From positions 124,001 through 188,000 of the forward strand of contig JALNQF010000056.1 in assembly GCA_028456385.1 (NCBI GenBank): a stretch of 64,000 nt of DNA, read 5' to 3'. Below are positions 1 to 9,190 of this stretch, in pieces. Position 1 is the first letter of the stretch. The number at the start of each line of letters is the position of its first letter. A program made the translations under genes and the position numbers. Source of the DNA: Ophiosphaerella korrae. Lineage: Eukaryota > Ascomycota > Dothideomycetes > Pleosporales > Phaeosphaeriaceae. Below the pieces are notes generated by a model. It saw only the letters and a program-made list of their open reading frames with translations. It ran no database searches and was not told the DNA's origin.

Positions 1-2
1 CA

Positions 3-242
3 GTGCGGCACCTACTGGAGTGCAGAGCAGAAGTTGACGCAAAGGACTACTCTGGCCAAACACCACTGCAATGCGTCGTGATCTTAACCCAGCGAGCAGA
101 TGCCGATATATATAGACGCCTAGATCACAAAAGAGATAAACATGATGAGAATTTAACCATCCAGACTTTACTCCAACATGGCGCAGAGGCTGTAGGCTGC
201 GAAGAAAACCAGGAAGTAGCGAGCTATTTGGCATCGTTATGA
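3..242 (+). CDS. C-terminal end of an ankyrin-repeat protein, cut by the window start
   Basis: The frame is open to the window edge and ends at TGA 240-242, so only the last 80 or so codons are present. The first residues (HLLECRAEVDAKDYSGQTPL) match the ankyrin helix-loop-helix consensus, and a second weaker unit follows (TIQTLLQHGAEA). No ATG starts the frame, so the true start lies upstream and out of view. The fragment could be the tail of a larger NLR-type or C2H2/ankyrin protein, families common in filamentous ascomycetes, but no other domain is visible. It may equally be a relic, since the next two features are broken. Confidence 0.5.
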   Translation: MRHLLECRAEVDAKDYSGQTPLQCVVILTQRADADIYRRLDHKRDKHDENLTIQTLLQHGAEAVGCEENQEVASYLASL

Positions 243-494
243 ACGCAGCCGACCTCTAGGGATGAGGTGGAGCGAATCTTCATTCAGTTGTTGACGGCAA
301 AAACGGCTGTTAATAGTGGTTAAGGTCTATTTCCCCAATACAAGGATGAACAATCATGCAGGGAATGTGACCCATTCAGGAAGGCAAGCCCCCGACGATA
401 TCAGAGTAGAATACGGAGTAGATCAAAGAATTCCATTTTTCTATTGAACCAAGAACTCTATCAGAATCTCTACATCTATTATTCGATCGCCAGG

Positions 495-1290
495 CTAATC
501 AGCATTGACTAGAAATTCATCCACCCTGGAAGGATTCCAGAGGTCTCGAAATCCCTTAATGCATTCCTTTGAGAGGTAAGGGTCGAATTCCGGGTGACCT
601 TGGTAAGTCAAAACTCTACCCGGCTGGAAGACGCCCTGGGAGCTACAGAGGGTACTTGTTCCGATACCCATCCAGCCAAGCGGCAACGTTTCTCCTGATA
701 CCACATGGTCCGAGTGCAGGAATTGACAGTCCATCGTGGGTTTATCAGCGAGTTGAGATGGGAACTGCTTGGCGAATTCCGGAGCTATTTGGACGCGGTG
801 GACCCCTACCTCCCACTCCTTCTTGACGACGCAGACTCCTTGACTGCCCAGTAAGGTCTGACAGACGAGCTGGTGTCCAAAGCAACTTCCAAAAATCTTG
901 ACATCAGGCTAGGTGGAATACACGTCTGGCACGAGTGATGAGCCCCACGAAAAGGTGCCCATATTTCGGATACATACCGTTGAGATACACTGCCAGCTCC
1001 TTGATCCATGGGATATCGTCAAAGGCAGCATGGCCCGAACCGGTGACGATAATGGCGTCAACACCATCGAGGCTTGTGGGGTATTGCCCGGCCGTCACAT
1101 CCCAGCCCGTGACGTCGATTGTTACTAGTGCCTCTTAAAACGTCTTCTCATTCAGCGCTGTTGCACCCAGAGGCAACCAGTCTCGGAAGATGGTATCAAA
1201 CTGGCCTCTGGTATCCGCGATTGGATTCTGCATGTAATGACATAGTAAAGCAGCTATATTCAGCGTGCGGGCGGTTTCAGGGGCCTCCAT
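495..1290 (-). pseudogene. Class I glutamine amidotransferase-like gene, disrupted
   Basis: Read from ATG 1290, the frame gives METAR-like N-terminal sequence, then LGATALNEKTF, an in-frame TAA at 1135-1137, then VTIDVTGWDV and VTGSGHAAFDDIPWIKEL. After about position 960 the frame is lost and resumes at about 908 in another frame with KIFGSCFGHQLV (the nucleophile Cys of the GxCxGHQ motif), LHSDHV and QGHPEFD (the catalytic His), ending at 495. This is the GMP-synthase-like GATase class I family, often seen beside fungal secondary-metabolism genes. The junction near 909-960 has no good GT..AG intron in phase: GTATGT at 977 with AG at 909 makes a stop, and the in-phase alternative is only about 40 bp. 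With the TAA this points to a pseudogene. All the active-site motifs survive, so decay looks recent. Confidence 0.7.
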
Positions 1291-1414
1291 TATTTACAAC
1301 GATTATTTCTTAAGCTCGGGTATAGGGTAGTAAGCCACCCCTGGAAGTAAGTCACCCCACCAAATTCAATTAATCATCTTCAACGCGTAATATCTCTACA
1401 ACGTCCCTTTGAAT

Positions 1415-2119
1415 TCAGCCAAGGCTACATACAGCCTGGCCTATATGTGTAGCCGCTTTGGAAATGGACTTGTTGGCCCTATCTACTGCCTTCTTCATAG
1501 CCTTCTCTGCCTTTGCGATCGCTGCCCGGTCTTGAGCAGCCTTGATCTTAACTACGTTACTGAAACGCTCATTTGGATTAATCCTAGCCCGTTTTCTTGT
1601 ATATAGGCTTGTAAGTTGATCAACTTGAGCTTCAAGGAAAGCCACCTTTGTATTGGCCCTTAAGATAGCCTTGCCTGCCTTGCCAAGTACCCACCGGACG
1701 CTTCGGGAGACTGATTCAGACTCCTGAAGACGTTGTTGAGCCTGATAAAGATCTTGAGATCTTTGAGGTGTCTGAAATACTGGACTAGGTGGTTGATCTG
1801 ATGATGGAGGAGTTGATGGCCGGCCAATTGATTGATCAACCGGTTGTCTCACTTGAGATGACTGGAGCACCTCCTCTGGATTAAATGGGCTGAGTCCAGC
1901 GGCTGCATGTTCGATCCAGGGTGTATGGAGGAGACGAAAGAGAGCCAAACATGCTAATTCTACTTCGTATCTACGAGTTCGGGTCGAGAGCTTCATGCCG
2001 AGATGGCTTGGTGGTTTCGGGGTGATCCGGTGGCTTCGGGGAGTGCATACTTGAAACAAGGCTTGGAAGTCAGTCACCAACCTAGGTAAATCTTTCCGGT
2101 TCATACCATTGGCTTTCAA
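1415..2119 (-). pseudogene. C-terminal remnant of a pogo/Fot1-type DDE transposase
   Basis: The 234-codon frame contains AAAGLSPFNPEEVLQ, the signature that follows the DDE domain in fungal Tc1/mariner-pogo transposases, then a Ser/Thr-Pro-Gln-rich stretch and a basic coiled-coil tail (AFLEAQVDQL, then NPNERFSNVVKIKAAQ). The catalytic DDE residues, CENP-B-type DNA-binding domain and terminal inverted repeats are not visible upstream or downstream, so this is a fragment. The first 60 or so codons (SHRITPKPPSH) do not look like transposase and may be junction sequence. It cannot encode an active enzyme on its own. Confidence 0.6.
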
Positions 2120-4060
2120 TGCCTGCAGGGCGCTGGATTGAATACTTCGTGAGGAGTTTTGGGTTCATGTTCGCGAGGGACAAGTACTAGCAGAGCTGTG
2201 GTGGTGGCCATGCTTGGCAAGATTCTACACTGTCTAGAGCTGCATACAGTACTCTTCTCTTTAGCCATATCTACAAACGATCGCCTCCGGCGCAAGATCA
2301 AGTTCGGTGCGGGTCGGCCATCCTACATGCTGGCGGTGCCAAATCCTGTATATTGCTTAGCTGTGCTGTGTACCTGTACTTGTATCACGCTACAGGAGGC
2401 AAATCATTGTCTAATCTCCGAACCCCCAGGTACACTAAGTTAAGATGTCATCTCCAGCGTCATTTTTATAGTCTGTTTTCTATTTTTGAAAAGACACATA
2501 TAGTTACAGGAATACTACGCTTTTTTCTGGTCAGTATCGCGAATAAATCTCTTTCTTGCCTGCTATACGCCAAGAAGCTTGCTAGAGCGTGAGGACAGGG
2601 AGACCGTATTGTAGATTGGCCAAGTGCTACTAGAAGGCTCCGGGTTGCACAATTTCTTGAGTGGGGCATGAAGATCGAGGTATACTTTATGATGATTGTG
2701 AAATGGTGGCACAGTGTCTCATGATAACCAGCGCGTGCTGTGCAATAGAGCGACGACGCCTTGTTAGAATAAAACCCTTGTGCGTGCCTCTCTCTACCTT
2801 AACAAGGCGTTTTTTGACGCATCTTCTCCATCTCTGCGTACTTCCCCTGGTTGCTCAGTGCTAGTCCCAGCTAGTCCCAGATTATTCATGCTCGTCAGCG
2901 TGTCTGGAGCCTCACTCACCTCCAGCCTATTCTATAACCTCTTTCCCGTTCTCAATGATAGGTACCAAGTCCCCGTTTCCAGAGACATAGGCATAGTAGC
3001 CTTCAGTGTAAAGATAGTGCAAAACACAATTAATTGCTTGCTCATCAAAGTCAGTCTAATCTATAACACCTTCGCCCACATCTTTCCAAGATCCGCTCAT
3101 GCAAATATCTACTATAGATAATTTACACGCTGCCAAAACCCTAAAATAAATAAATTAGACTGTCTTGTAGCTCCTAAAAAAAACTCTTTATTAGAGTGTC
3201 TCGTAGGTACCCTAAGATCCGTAAGCTATAAATCTCCCAACCATCTGTAGATCTTACCCTCCAAATTTCTTTATCAAGAATAAGGATTTCATGTCCAGTA
3301 TAAACAATAAATGGTGTATCTCGGGCTAGATAATAAAGCAGGGGAAAGTGAGCGACAGTGTTACTTCAGCTACTAAGTTCTCTATTAACCAATAAGGCTA
3401 AGCCACATGGGCTGCATAGCATTGGTAAGCGACAAAGTCCAAATCGACGTCATTGGTTAGCCGGTCGCCAATTCGTTCGACCTGCTTTGGCGGAGCCTCC
3501 TTAGACTATCGAGGAATGCTTTCACACTCGAAGAAACACGACTATCCGGTGGGCTGAGGTGTTTGGCCCCCTAGCTGAGGTGTGCTTTGGTCAGGCTGAA
3601 TATTTTTGGCATCTTTGGCCCTTCGCCGTTTCGGACTCTCGCTACGGTGTGAGGTGAATGCAGGCAAGTTTGTGGGGAGGCTCTTTCCGAATGTGCGGCC
3701 GAGCTATTTAGAAGAACTCAAAGCACTCGACTGTGTTGTTGAATAGGCTAGTGCGTACTAAAAGGTCAGGTTGTAGAGCTGCAGATGGGACTGGGAAAGA
3801 TTAGCTGCGTGGTCGCAGTAAGCGGCTCAGGGCCCATAACCAGATGGAAGTTATGACTGAGATGCGCACTTTTATATTATTATAAGCTATCGAAAACGAC
3901 TAACATATATACAAGGACGAGCTGAGTAGATGCTACTTCCAAAAAGGTAAATATATGATTTGTGCCCCTGAACTGATTGATAGCAATACTAGAAACCACA
4001 TTAATGTATAATATTCATTACTACAACGGGTTCGTTCCATCTTGGTTTTTTGCATTAGCG
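2120..4060. other. Gene-poor stretch with decayed sequence
   Basis: No intact gene is supported. ORFs here are short and lack recognisable domains. Composition is AT-rich with many TA steps, fitting a degraded, possibly repeat-derived region between the transposase remnant and the ankyrin gene. One minus-strand piece at about 3180-3690 keeps a protein-like frame and is listed separately. Confidence 0.5.
3180..3690 (-). pseudogene. Unrecognised coding remnant
   Basis: On the minus strand one frame reads PKRRRAKDAKNIQPDQ, then a stop, then APPKQVERIGDRLTNDVDL and FVAYQCYAAHVA, another stop, and LIENLVAEVTL. A shift of frame then gives LARDTPFIVYTGHEILILDK and WRVRSTDGWEIYSLRILG. The residue mix is protein-like across about 500 bp, with three in-frame stops and one frameshift. 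I do not recognise the family. It could be a host gene or a transposon-encoded protein; nothing in it decides. Boundaries are approximate. Confidence 0.25.
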
Positions 4061-7000
4061 TTAACCTGCTCTGTGTTGCAGCAGCTTCACTACCGCATCG
4101 TGTTTATGCGATTCCGCCTCCATCAGCGGAGTCCGTCCGTCTTGGTCCTTTGCGTTTACGTCTACCCTGTCTGTATCAAGTAGTAGCTTTACTACTACAT
4201 CTTGCCCATACGCTGCTGCGAAGTACAGTGGAGTCCGTCCACGGTCGTCTCGTGCATCAGCGTCAACCTGGTCTATATTAAGCAGCAGCTTCACTATCGC
4301 ATCGTGTCCATGCGCTGCTGTGAAAGCCGGCATAGTCTGTCTATCTTGGCCCTTTGGTCCATGTGCTGCTGCAAAGGACAGCGGAGTCCGTCCATCTTGG
4401 TCCTTTGCGTTCACGTCTACCCCGTCTGTGTTAAGTAGTAACTTTACCACTGCGTCGCGTCCATGCGCTGCCGCTTCTAGCAGCGGAGTCCATCCATGTT
4501 CGTTTGCTGCATTAACGTTGGCCTGGCCTGTATTAAGTAGTAGCTTTGCCACTTCAATGCTCCCGCTCGACGCTGCCCAGGATAGCGGTGTCCGTCCACG
4601 TTCGTCTCGTGCATCTACGTTGACCCGGCCCGTGCTCAGCAGCAACTTCACTACTGCGTCGCGCCCATACTCTGCTGCCAAGGACAGCGGAGTCCGTCCA
4701 CCATGGTCCTTTGCATTTACGTCTACCCCGTCTGTGTTCAGCAGCAGCTCCACTACTACATCGCGTCCGTGCGCTGCTGCCTCTAACAGCGGAGTCCACC
4801 CGTGTTCGTTTGCTGCATTAACGTTGGCCTGGCCTGTATTAAGTAGTAGCTTTGCCACTTCAATGCTCCCGCTCGACGCTGCCCAGGATAGCGGTGTCCG
4901 TCCACGTTCGTCTCGTGCATCTACGTTGACCTGGCCCGTGTTCAGCAGCAACTTCACTACTGCGTCGCGCCCATACTCTGCTGCTAAGGACAGCGGAGTC
5001 CGTCCACCATGGTCCTTTGCATTCACGTCTACCCCGTCTGTGTTTAGCAGCAGCTCCACTACTACATCGCGTCCATGCGCTGCTGCCTCTAACAGTGGAG
5101 TCCACCCGTGTTCGTTTGGTGCATTAACGTTGGCCTGGCCTGTATTAAGTAGTAGCTTTGCCACTTCAATACTCCCGCTCGATGCTGCCCAGGATAGCGG
5201 TGTCCGTCCACGTTCGTCTCGTGCATCTACGTTGACCTGGCCTGTATTCAGCAGCAGCTCTACCGTTGCATCGCGTCCATGCGCTGCCGCCTCCAACAGC
5301 AGAGTTCCCCAGTGTTCGTTTGGTGCATTGCCTTGGTACGTTGACGTCAGGTTCGCCACGCTTGCCAGTGCATTTGAATGGCCGGCTCTGTCTTGATATC
5401 CAAGTCTACTGGGTTCTGGGGGTGGAGAACCCGGAGGCTTAATCGTAGACCCTGCTTCGATCTCAGGAGTTTGTATATCGGCGTGTAGATCTTCGCTCTT
5501 GTATGAACCCACTTCCGCCTTTGGGATCACATCGTCTAAATCGCCTCGGGAGCTTGTAAAAGTCAAAGTCGACAGTTGTGACGCGTCCGTGCGCTTGCTA
5601 TTTTTCTCTTCAATCGCAGCATTCGAATTGTTGTCATCATTAGTCGTAGCACTAATGGGTATAGCGAAAAGGGCGAGCTGCTCAAGGTGACCAGCAAGGT
5701 GGCGTTTAAAGACCGTCGGAACGACAGCCAGAGTATCATTAGGTGCTGATCCGCTTGTTTGGATTATTCGCTCTTTCAAACGATCAACCCAGTCTGAGCA
5801 GCAAGGGCAATCGTCTGCTCGAATCTGAGCGAGGGGCTTTCGTGCGAGATCTCTTCTTGGCTGCTCATCGCCATCGGCTAGTATGTTCGAATGTTCCCGT
5901 TTAAGATGAGAAAGATATTTTTCCTCTCGATGGAAGACCGCGTTCGGACAGAGGAAGCACTCGTATGTCACGCGGTGGAACATGATCTCATGCTGAAACC
6001 ATTTGTTAATGTCTCCAAACAATGGTGCATTGCAGTCTGGAAAAGTGCACACGTAAGCACGGAGATCAGAAAAGACGTGTCTTCTCCAGGTGCGCTCGTT
6101 CTTGAACTTTTTAATTCGAAAGCAGAAAGGGCATTCAATCTCTTTCCTGTTACCGATGCGCAAGTCGTCAAGCTTCGGGACGCGAATGGTGGTAGATGAC
6201 TCATGATCGCCCTCGATCGAGCGGGAGATTGTTGTATACGAACGAGCATCGTCTTCTGAGTCTGACCCTTCGGCAACAAGCAGCCGAGGTTCGATTTGTT
6301 CGGGGATAAAAGTAGTGGCTTTGGTGAATAAGGAAGGACGGCTCGTCGTATCAAACATTGGCTTGGAAGCCAGCGACTGCTTGATGCTGGGGGCTTGAGG
6401 CCTGGCGGCTGAACTGCCTTCCTTGTCATAATGAATGGGAATGCTTCCTAATTCATTATGATGATCTTGGATATAGCTGAGATACTGTCGTCTTTGCGTG
6501 ATAGCTCGCCCAAGCCGTTGACGAAGCCAGGTGTAGTGTTTTGTGTCAAGCTTACGATACTTTTCACCAACGTGAGCTATGTCGAATTGGTCATTGAAGC
6601 GATATCGATTGCGGCTGAGAGCTTTTGCGAAAAGGTCGGTAGGTGCTGCTTGCCGGATAAGGATCGACACTCTGAAGAGTCGAGTGATGGTCCCACTGAT
6701 CTCCTCATGAAGCTCACTCACTTCGCTGATCTCTTCACAGTTCTGGTCGTCATCGGATATCATGCCTTCTCTCTCGCCAGAAACGATCTCCAGCAGTTCT
6801 GCAGCAGCTTCATTCAAATTGGTGAGAAGGCCTAAGACATGAACCAACACATTATTAGCTTCATGTAGTCGTGACTCAATGGACATGGGCGACTCAGGTC
6901 GGTGAAGAGCCCCAATATTTCCAATAAAGAGGCTAAATCTATCCAGCTCCTCATTGGCTTGAGCATATTTGACGTAGCCAGTGGTGTGATCTTGCTGGGA

Positions 7001-7069
7001 TAGAATCGAGATGGTCTCTTGCAGGGTAACGAGACAGGAGCGGCATTGCTCTGATACTGATAGCGGCAT
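4061..7069 (-). CDS. C2H2 zinc-finger protein with C-terminal ankyrin-repeat array (1002 aa)
   Basis: Single-exon gene from ATG 7069. Residues 1-210 form the helical N-terminus seen in many fungal C2H2/ankyrin and NLR-associated proteins (RVSILIRQA, then WLRQRLGRA). Residues 310-395 hold a cluster of C2H2-like fingers: CPFC at 313-316, VCTFPDC near 341, ECFLC near 370 with downstream His pairs. A CPCC motif follows near 421 and the sequence QLALFAIP near 465. A Ser/Pro-rich linker leads to about 12 ankyrin repeats from about 580 to the end. Three repeats form a 102-residue super-unit present nearly three times. The last full super-unit is followed by a repeat with an inserted PKGQDRQTMPAFTAAHG segment. 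No NACHT or NB-ARC domain is present. Role unknown; a recognition or scaffold role in fungal self/non-self systems is inference only. Divergent from the DUF7580 gene at 7388. Confidence 0.85.
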   Translation of the reverse strand: MPLSVSEQCRSCLVTLQETISILSQQDHTTGYVKYAQANEELDRFSLFIGNIGALHRPESPMSIESRLHEANNVLVHVLGLLTNLNEAAAELLEIVSGEREGMISDDDQNCEEISEVSELHEEISGTITRLFRVSILIRQAAPTDLFAKALSRNRYRFNDQFDIAHVGEKYRKLDTKHYTWLRQRLGRAITQRRQYLSYIQDHHNELGSIPIHYDKEGSSAARPQAPSIKQSLASKPMFDTTSRPSLFTKATTFIPEQIEPRLLVAEGSDSEDDARSYTTISRSIEGDHESSTTIRVPKLDDLRIGNRKEIECPFCFRIKKFKNERTWRRHVFSDLRAYVCTFPDCNAPLFGDINKWFQHEIMFHRVTYECFLCPNAVFHREEKYLSHLKREHSNILADGDEQPRRDLARKPLAQIRADDCPCCSDWVDRLKERIIQTSGSAPNDTLAVVPTVFKRHLAGHLEQLALFAIPISATTNDDNNSNAAIEEKNSKRTDASQLSTLTFTSSRGDLDDVIPKAEVGSYKSEDLHADIQTPEIEAGSTIKPPGSPPPEPSRLGYQDRAGHSNALASVANLTSTYQGNAPNEHWGTLLLEAAAHGRDATVELLLNTGQVNVDARDERGRTPLSWAASSGSIEVAKLLLNTGQANVNAPNEHGWTPLLEAAAHGRDVVVELLLNTDGVDVNAKDHGGRTPLSLAAEYGRDAVVKLLLNTGQVNVDARDERGRTPLSWAASSGSIEVAKLLLNTGQANVNAANEHGWTPLLEAAAHGRDVVVELLLNTDGVDVNAKDHGGRTPLSLAAEYGRDAVVKLLLSTGRVNVDARDERGRTPLSWAASSGSIEVAKLLLNTGQANVNAANEHGWTPLLEAAAHGRDAVVKLLLNTDGVDVNAKDQDGRTPLSFAAAHGPKGQDRQTMPAFTAAHGHDAIVKLLLNIDQVDADARDDRGRTPLYFAAAYGQDVVVKLLLDTDRVDVNAKDQDGRTPLMEAESHKHDAVVKLLQHRAG
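4376..5290 (-). repeat. 306-bp higher-order tandem repeat encoding three ankyrin units
   Basis: The string beginning caatgctcccgctcgacgct recurs at 4555, 4861 and (two changes) 5167, an exact 306-bp period, i.e. 102 codons or three ankyrin repeats. The copies 4555-4860 and 4861-5166 differ at about 8-9 sites, mostly C/T or A/G changes, so they are about 97% identical. Flanking partial copies extend the block both ways. It lies wholly inside the coding frame and preserves it. Confidence 0.9.
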
Positions 7070-7387
7070 GCCTCGTGATCAGGTGATTCAAAATTCAATT
7101 TAAAGTAAGAGTTAGTTTAACACTTAGATATAGGTAAATCGCACTGAAGGATGATCGAGAAAATGACAGTAGAACTAGTGGGTGAGATCTAGATGCAAAT
7201 GATTTTGAAAACCTGGTGGCTATCGGTGTGGTGGATGTGTCTCAAGGCGGCGGGAGTTGCATTTGGGGGCGGAAAGTGCGGGCAACCGACCACGTGCAAT
7301 GCCTTACGTTTCAGCCTTTTGACTTCTAACATTTATCATTTTTCCATCTCATACCATCTATTTTGTTAGCATCATTTCCATACTCCT
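7070..7387. promoter_or_regulatory. Shared divergent promoter region
   Basis: 318 bp separate the ATG codons of the two divergently transcribed genes at 7069 and 7388. Pyrimidine-rich sequence (tttttccatctcataccatc) lies just upstream of the 7388 start, as is usual for fungal promoters. No specific operator was recognised. The arrangement allows co-regulation but does not prove it. Confidence 0.5.
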
Positions 7388-9190
7388 ATGAGCGGTCTAG
7401 AAGTGGCAGGTGTCGTTCTTGGCGCCTTTCCACTGCTCATAAGTGGCATCGAGCACTGGCGCGATATTGCCAAAGTTGGCGGCTTCTATTGGCGGATACG
7501 GAAGGAATACACCAAATGTCAGCAAGACTGCCAGTTTCACGAGATTATATACAAGAACAATCTTAGGGAGCTTCTTTTACCACTCATCTCGGATGCGGAA
7601 CAAGTTGCGGAGCTCATTGCAGATCCAGGTGGCCAAGGATGGGGTAATACGACATTGCAGGGTCGACTGAAAGACAGGCTGGGCGACTCGTATCGGCTGT
7701 ACCAGAATATCATTGTTGAGATGAATGAGATCACCGAAGAGCTCAAAAAAGTGTTGTGTTTCGATAAAGAGAACGTGCAGCACAGAGTCCTTCCACCAGA
7801 AACCAAACGACACAACTCCAGTCTAGCGCCAAGCCCTCGACCATCTTCGAAGGTTTCAAATCTTTCTGTAGCTAAGGGCAGGTTGGACTATGAGTGGTTT
7901 CGAACAAAGTTCAGCACTGGTGAAAGAGTCAGAAATGAACTCTTCGGTCAACTCAAAGAATGTAATGAGCGTATAGAGAAGCTCTTGAGCTCTAGCGACA
8001 GAGTCTCTGCACTCCAGGATGCCGCACCTGGATACACCAAGCGGATTCCCGCGCTGGAGTCAGCATTCAAGATGGTTTCAAAGAAATCAGATTTGTTGTT
8101 CGAGGCGCTGCAGAATGCCTGGCAATGCTCGTGTCAGCAGTACCACTTCGCGAACTTACGATTGGAGCATCGGACAGTCACAGAAATATGCTTTGAGATC
8201 ATTCTCATGTTCGTCACTCCTTCAGAATACGGAAATACGCCATGGTGCAGGAGAGAGATTCGCTGCGGCCATGCAATGGGTTGTTCTTTTCCTCAAAAGG
8301 TGATGAATACCGCCACATCCTCGTCGCTTCATTACCAGCCAGAAAACCTACCCATACCGGCTACTATTCCATCACTGTCAACCGCGAGACAGAAGGCAGT
8401 GGGTTTCGTAACCCCTGCACCGACTTTGCCAAATATCAAAGTAGACCATCTCATTGATCAAAACATCAAATTGTGCCAGAAATTAGGCGATGGAGACTGC
8501 AGAGAGTGTATGGGTATCATTGGTAATAACGATGAGATCTTCCATCTTCATCCAACTGTTCAAGAGGAGCACAATGTCGGAAATGGTCTTGTTACACTTG
8601 ACCACATTCTCTCCCGTGACTTCAAAGACCACCTCCCGCGGCGCCAGCGCTACTTAATTGCGCTTCTTATCGCTTCGTCGGTGGGACAACTCCAATCTAC
8701 CCCCTGGCTACGGACTAATCTCTGCAAAGAGGATATCATTTTCTTCACTACCAAGGACGACGACCTCAGCATTCCAAATAGCGGGCCTTTTATCCAGCAG
8801 GGCTTCTCGCACAACCACGCTCGTCTCTCCTCCAATGACTTCTCTGCGAAAGATCACGATTTTTACTCTCTCGGCATACTTCTTCTAGAACTCTGCTTTG
8901 GTTGTCGGTTGGAAGACCATCATCTATACAAGACGCGCCCATTAACCGCCGATGCGGCAGCCAAACGGGAATTCGACTTGATAGTTGCGCTAAAGTGGTC
9001 CCGTAGTGTGAGCGGCGAGGGTGGAGACGACTATGCGGCAGCTGTGAAGTGGTGCTTCCAGGGTGTAGCAGAAAGAGAGAAGAGTTGGAGAGGTGAATTT
9101 GTTAGAAATGTGGTGCAGCCGTTAGAGACATGTAAAAAGCATTTCGAGACTGCGGCTGACTTTGGATCAAGAGCTGGAGTTGATGCATAG
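7388..9190 (+). CDS. DUF7580-family protein with HeLo-like N-terminus (600 aa)
   Basis: Single-exon gene from ATG 7388. The N-terminus SGLEVAGVVLGAFPLLISGI is the hydrophobic helix that opens this fungal family and related HeLo/SesA-type cell-death proteins. A helical region follows to about residue 260. The C-terminal third carries the DUF7580 hallmarks: RYLIALLIASSVGQLQSTPW, then KEDIIFF, then DFYSLGILLLELCFG near residue 500. The last resembles the alpha-F region of protein kinases, but no HRD or DFG motif is present, so it is at best a pseudokinase remnant. In fungi such proteins occur around incompatibility and NLR loci; the role here is inferred. Divergent from the C2H2/ankyrin gene, 318 bp away. 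Confidence 0.8.
   Translation: MSGLEVAGVVLGAFPLLISGIEHWRDIAKVGGFYWRIRKEYTKCQQDCQFHEIIYKNNLRELLLPLISDAEQVAELIADPGGQGWGNTTLQGRLKDRLGDSYRLYQNIIVEMNEITEELKKVLCFDKENVQHRVLPPETKRHNSSLAPSPRPSSKVSNLSVAKGRLDYEWFRTKFSTGERVRNELFGQLKECNERIEKLLSSSDRVSALQDAAPGYTKRIPALESAFKMVSKKSDLLFEALQNAWQCSCQQYHFANLRLEHRTVTEICFEIILMFVTPSEYGNTPWCRREIRCGHAMGCSFPQKVMNTATSSSLHYQPENLPIPATIPSLSTARQKAVGFVTPAPTLPNIKVDHLIDQNIKLCQKLGDGDCRECMGIIGNNDEIFHLHPTVQEEHNVGNGLVTLDHILSRDFKDHLPRRQRYLIALLIASSVGQLQSTPWLRTNLCKEDIIFFTTKDDDLSIPNSGPFIQQGFSHNHARLSSNDFSAKDHDFYSLGILLLELCFGCRLEDHHLYKTRPLTADAAAKREFDLIVALKWSRSVSGEGGDDYAAAVKWCFQGVAEREKSWRGEFVRNVVQPLETCKKHFETAADFGSRAGVDA

Noticed and set aside
4320..5396. 358-codon plus-strand ORF
   Set aside because: It is the exact antisense of the ankyrin repeat array; its periodic Ser/Ala-rich sequence only mirrors the 306-bp repeats.
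4061..7069. NLR (NACHT or NB-ARC) receptor
   Set aside because: No Walker A or B motif is present between the zinc fingers and the ankyrin array.
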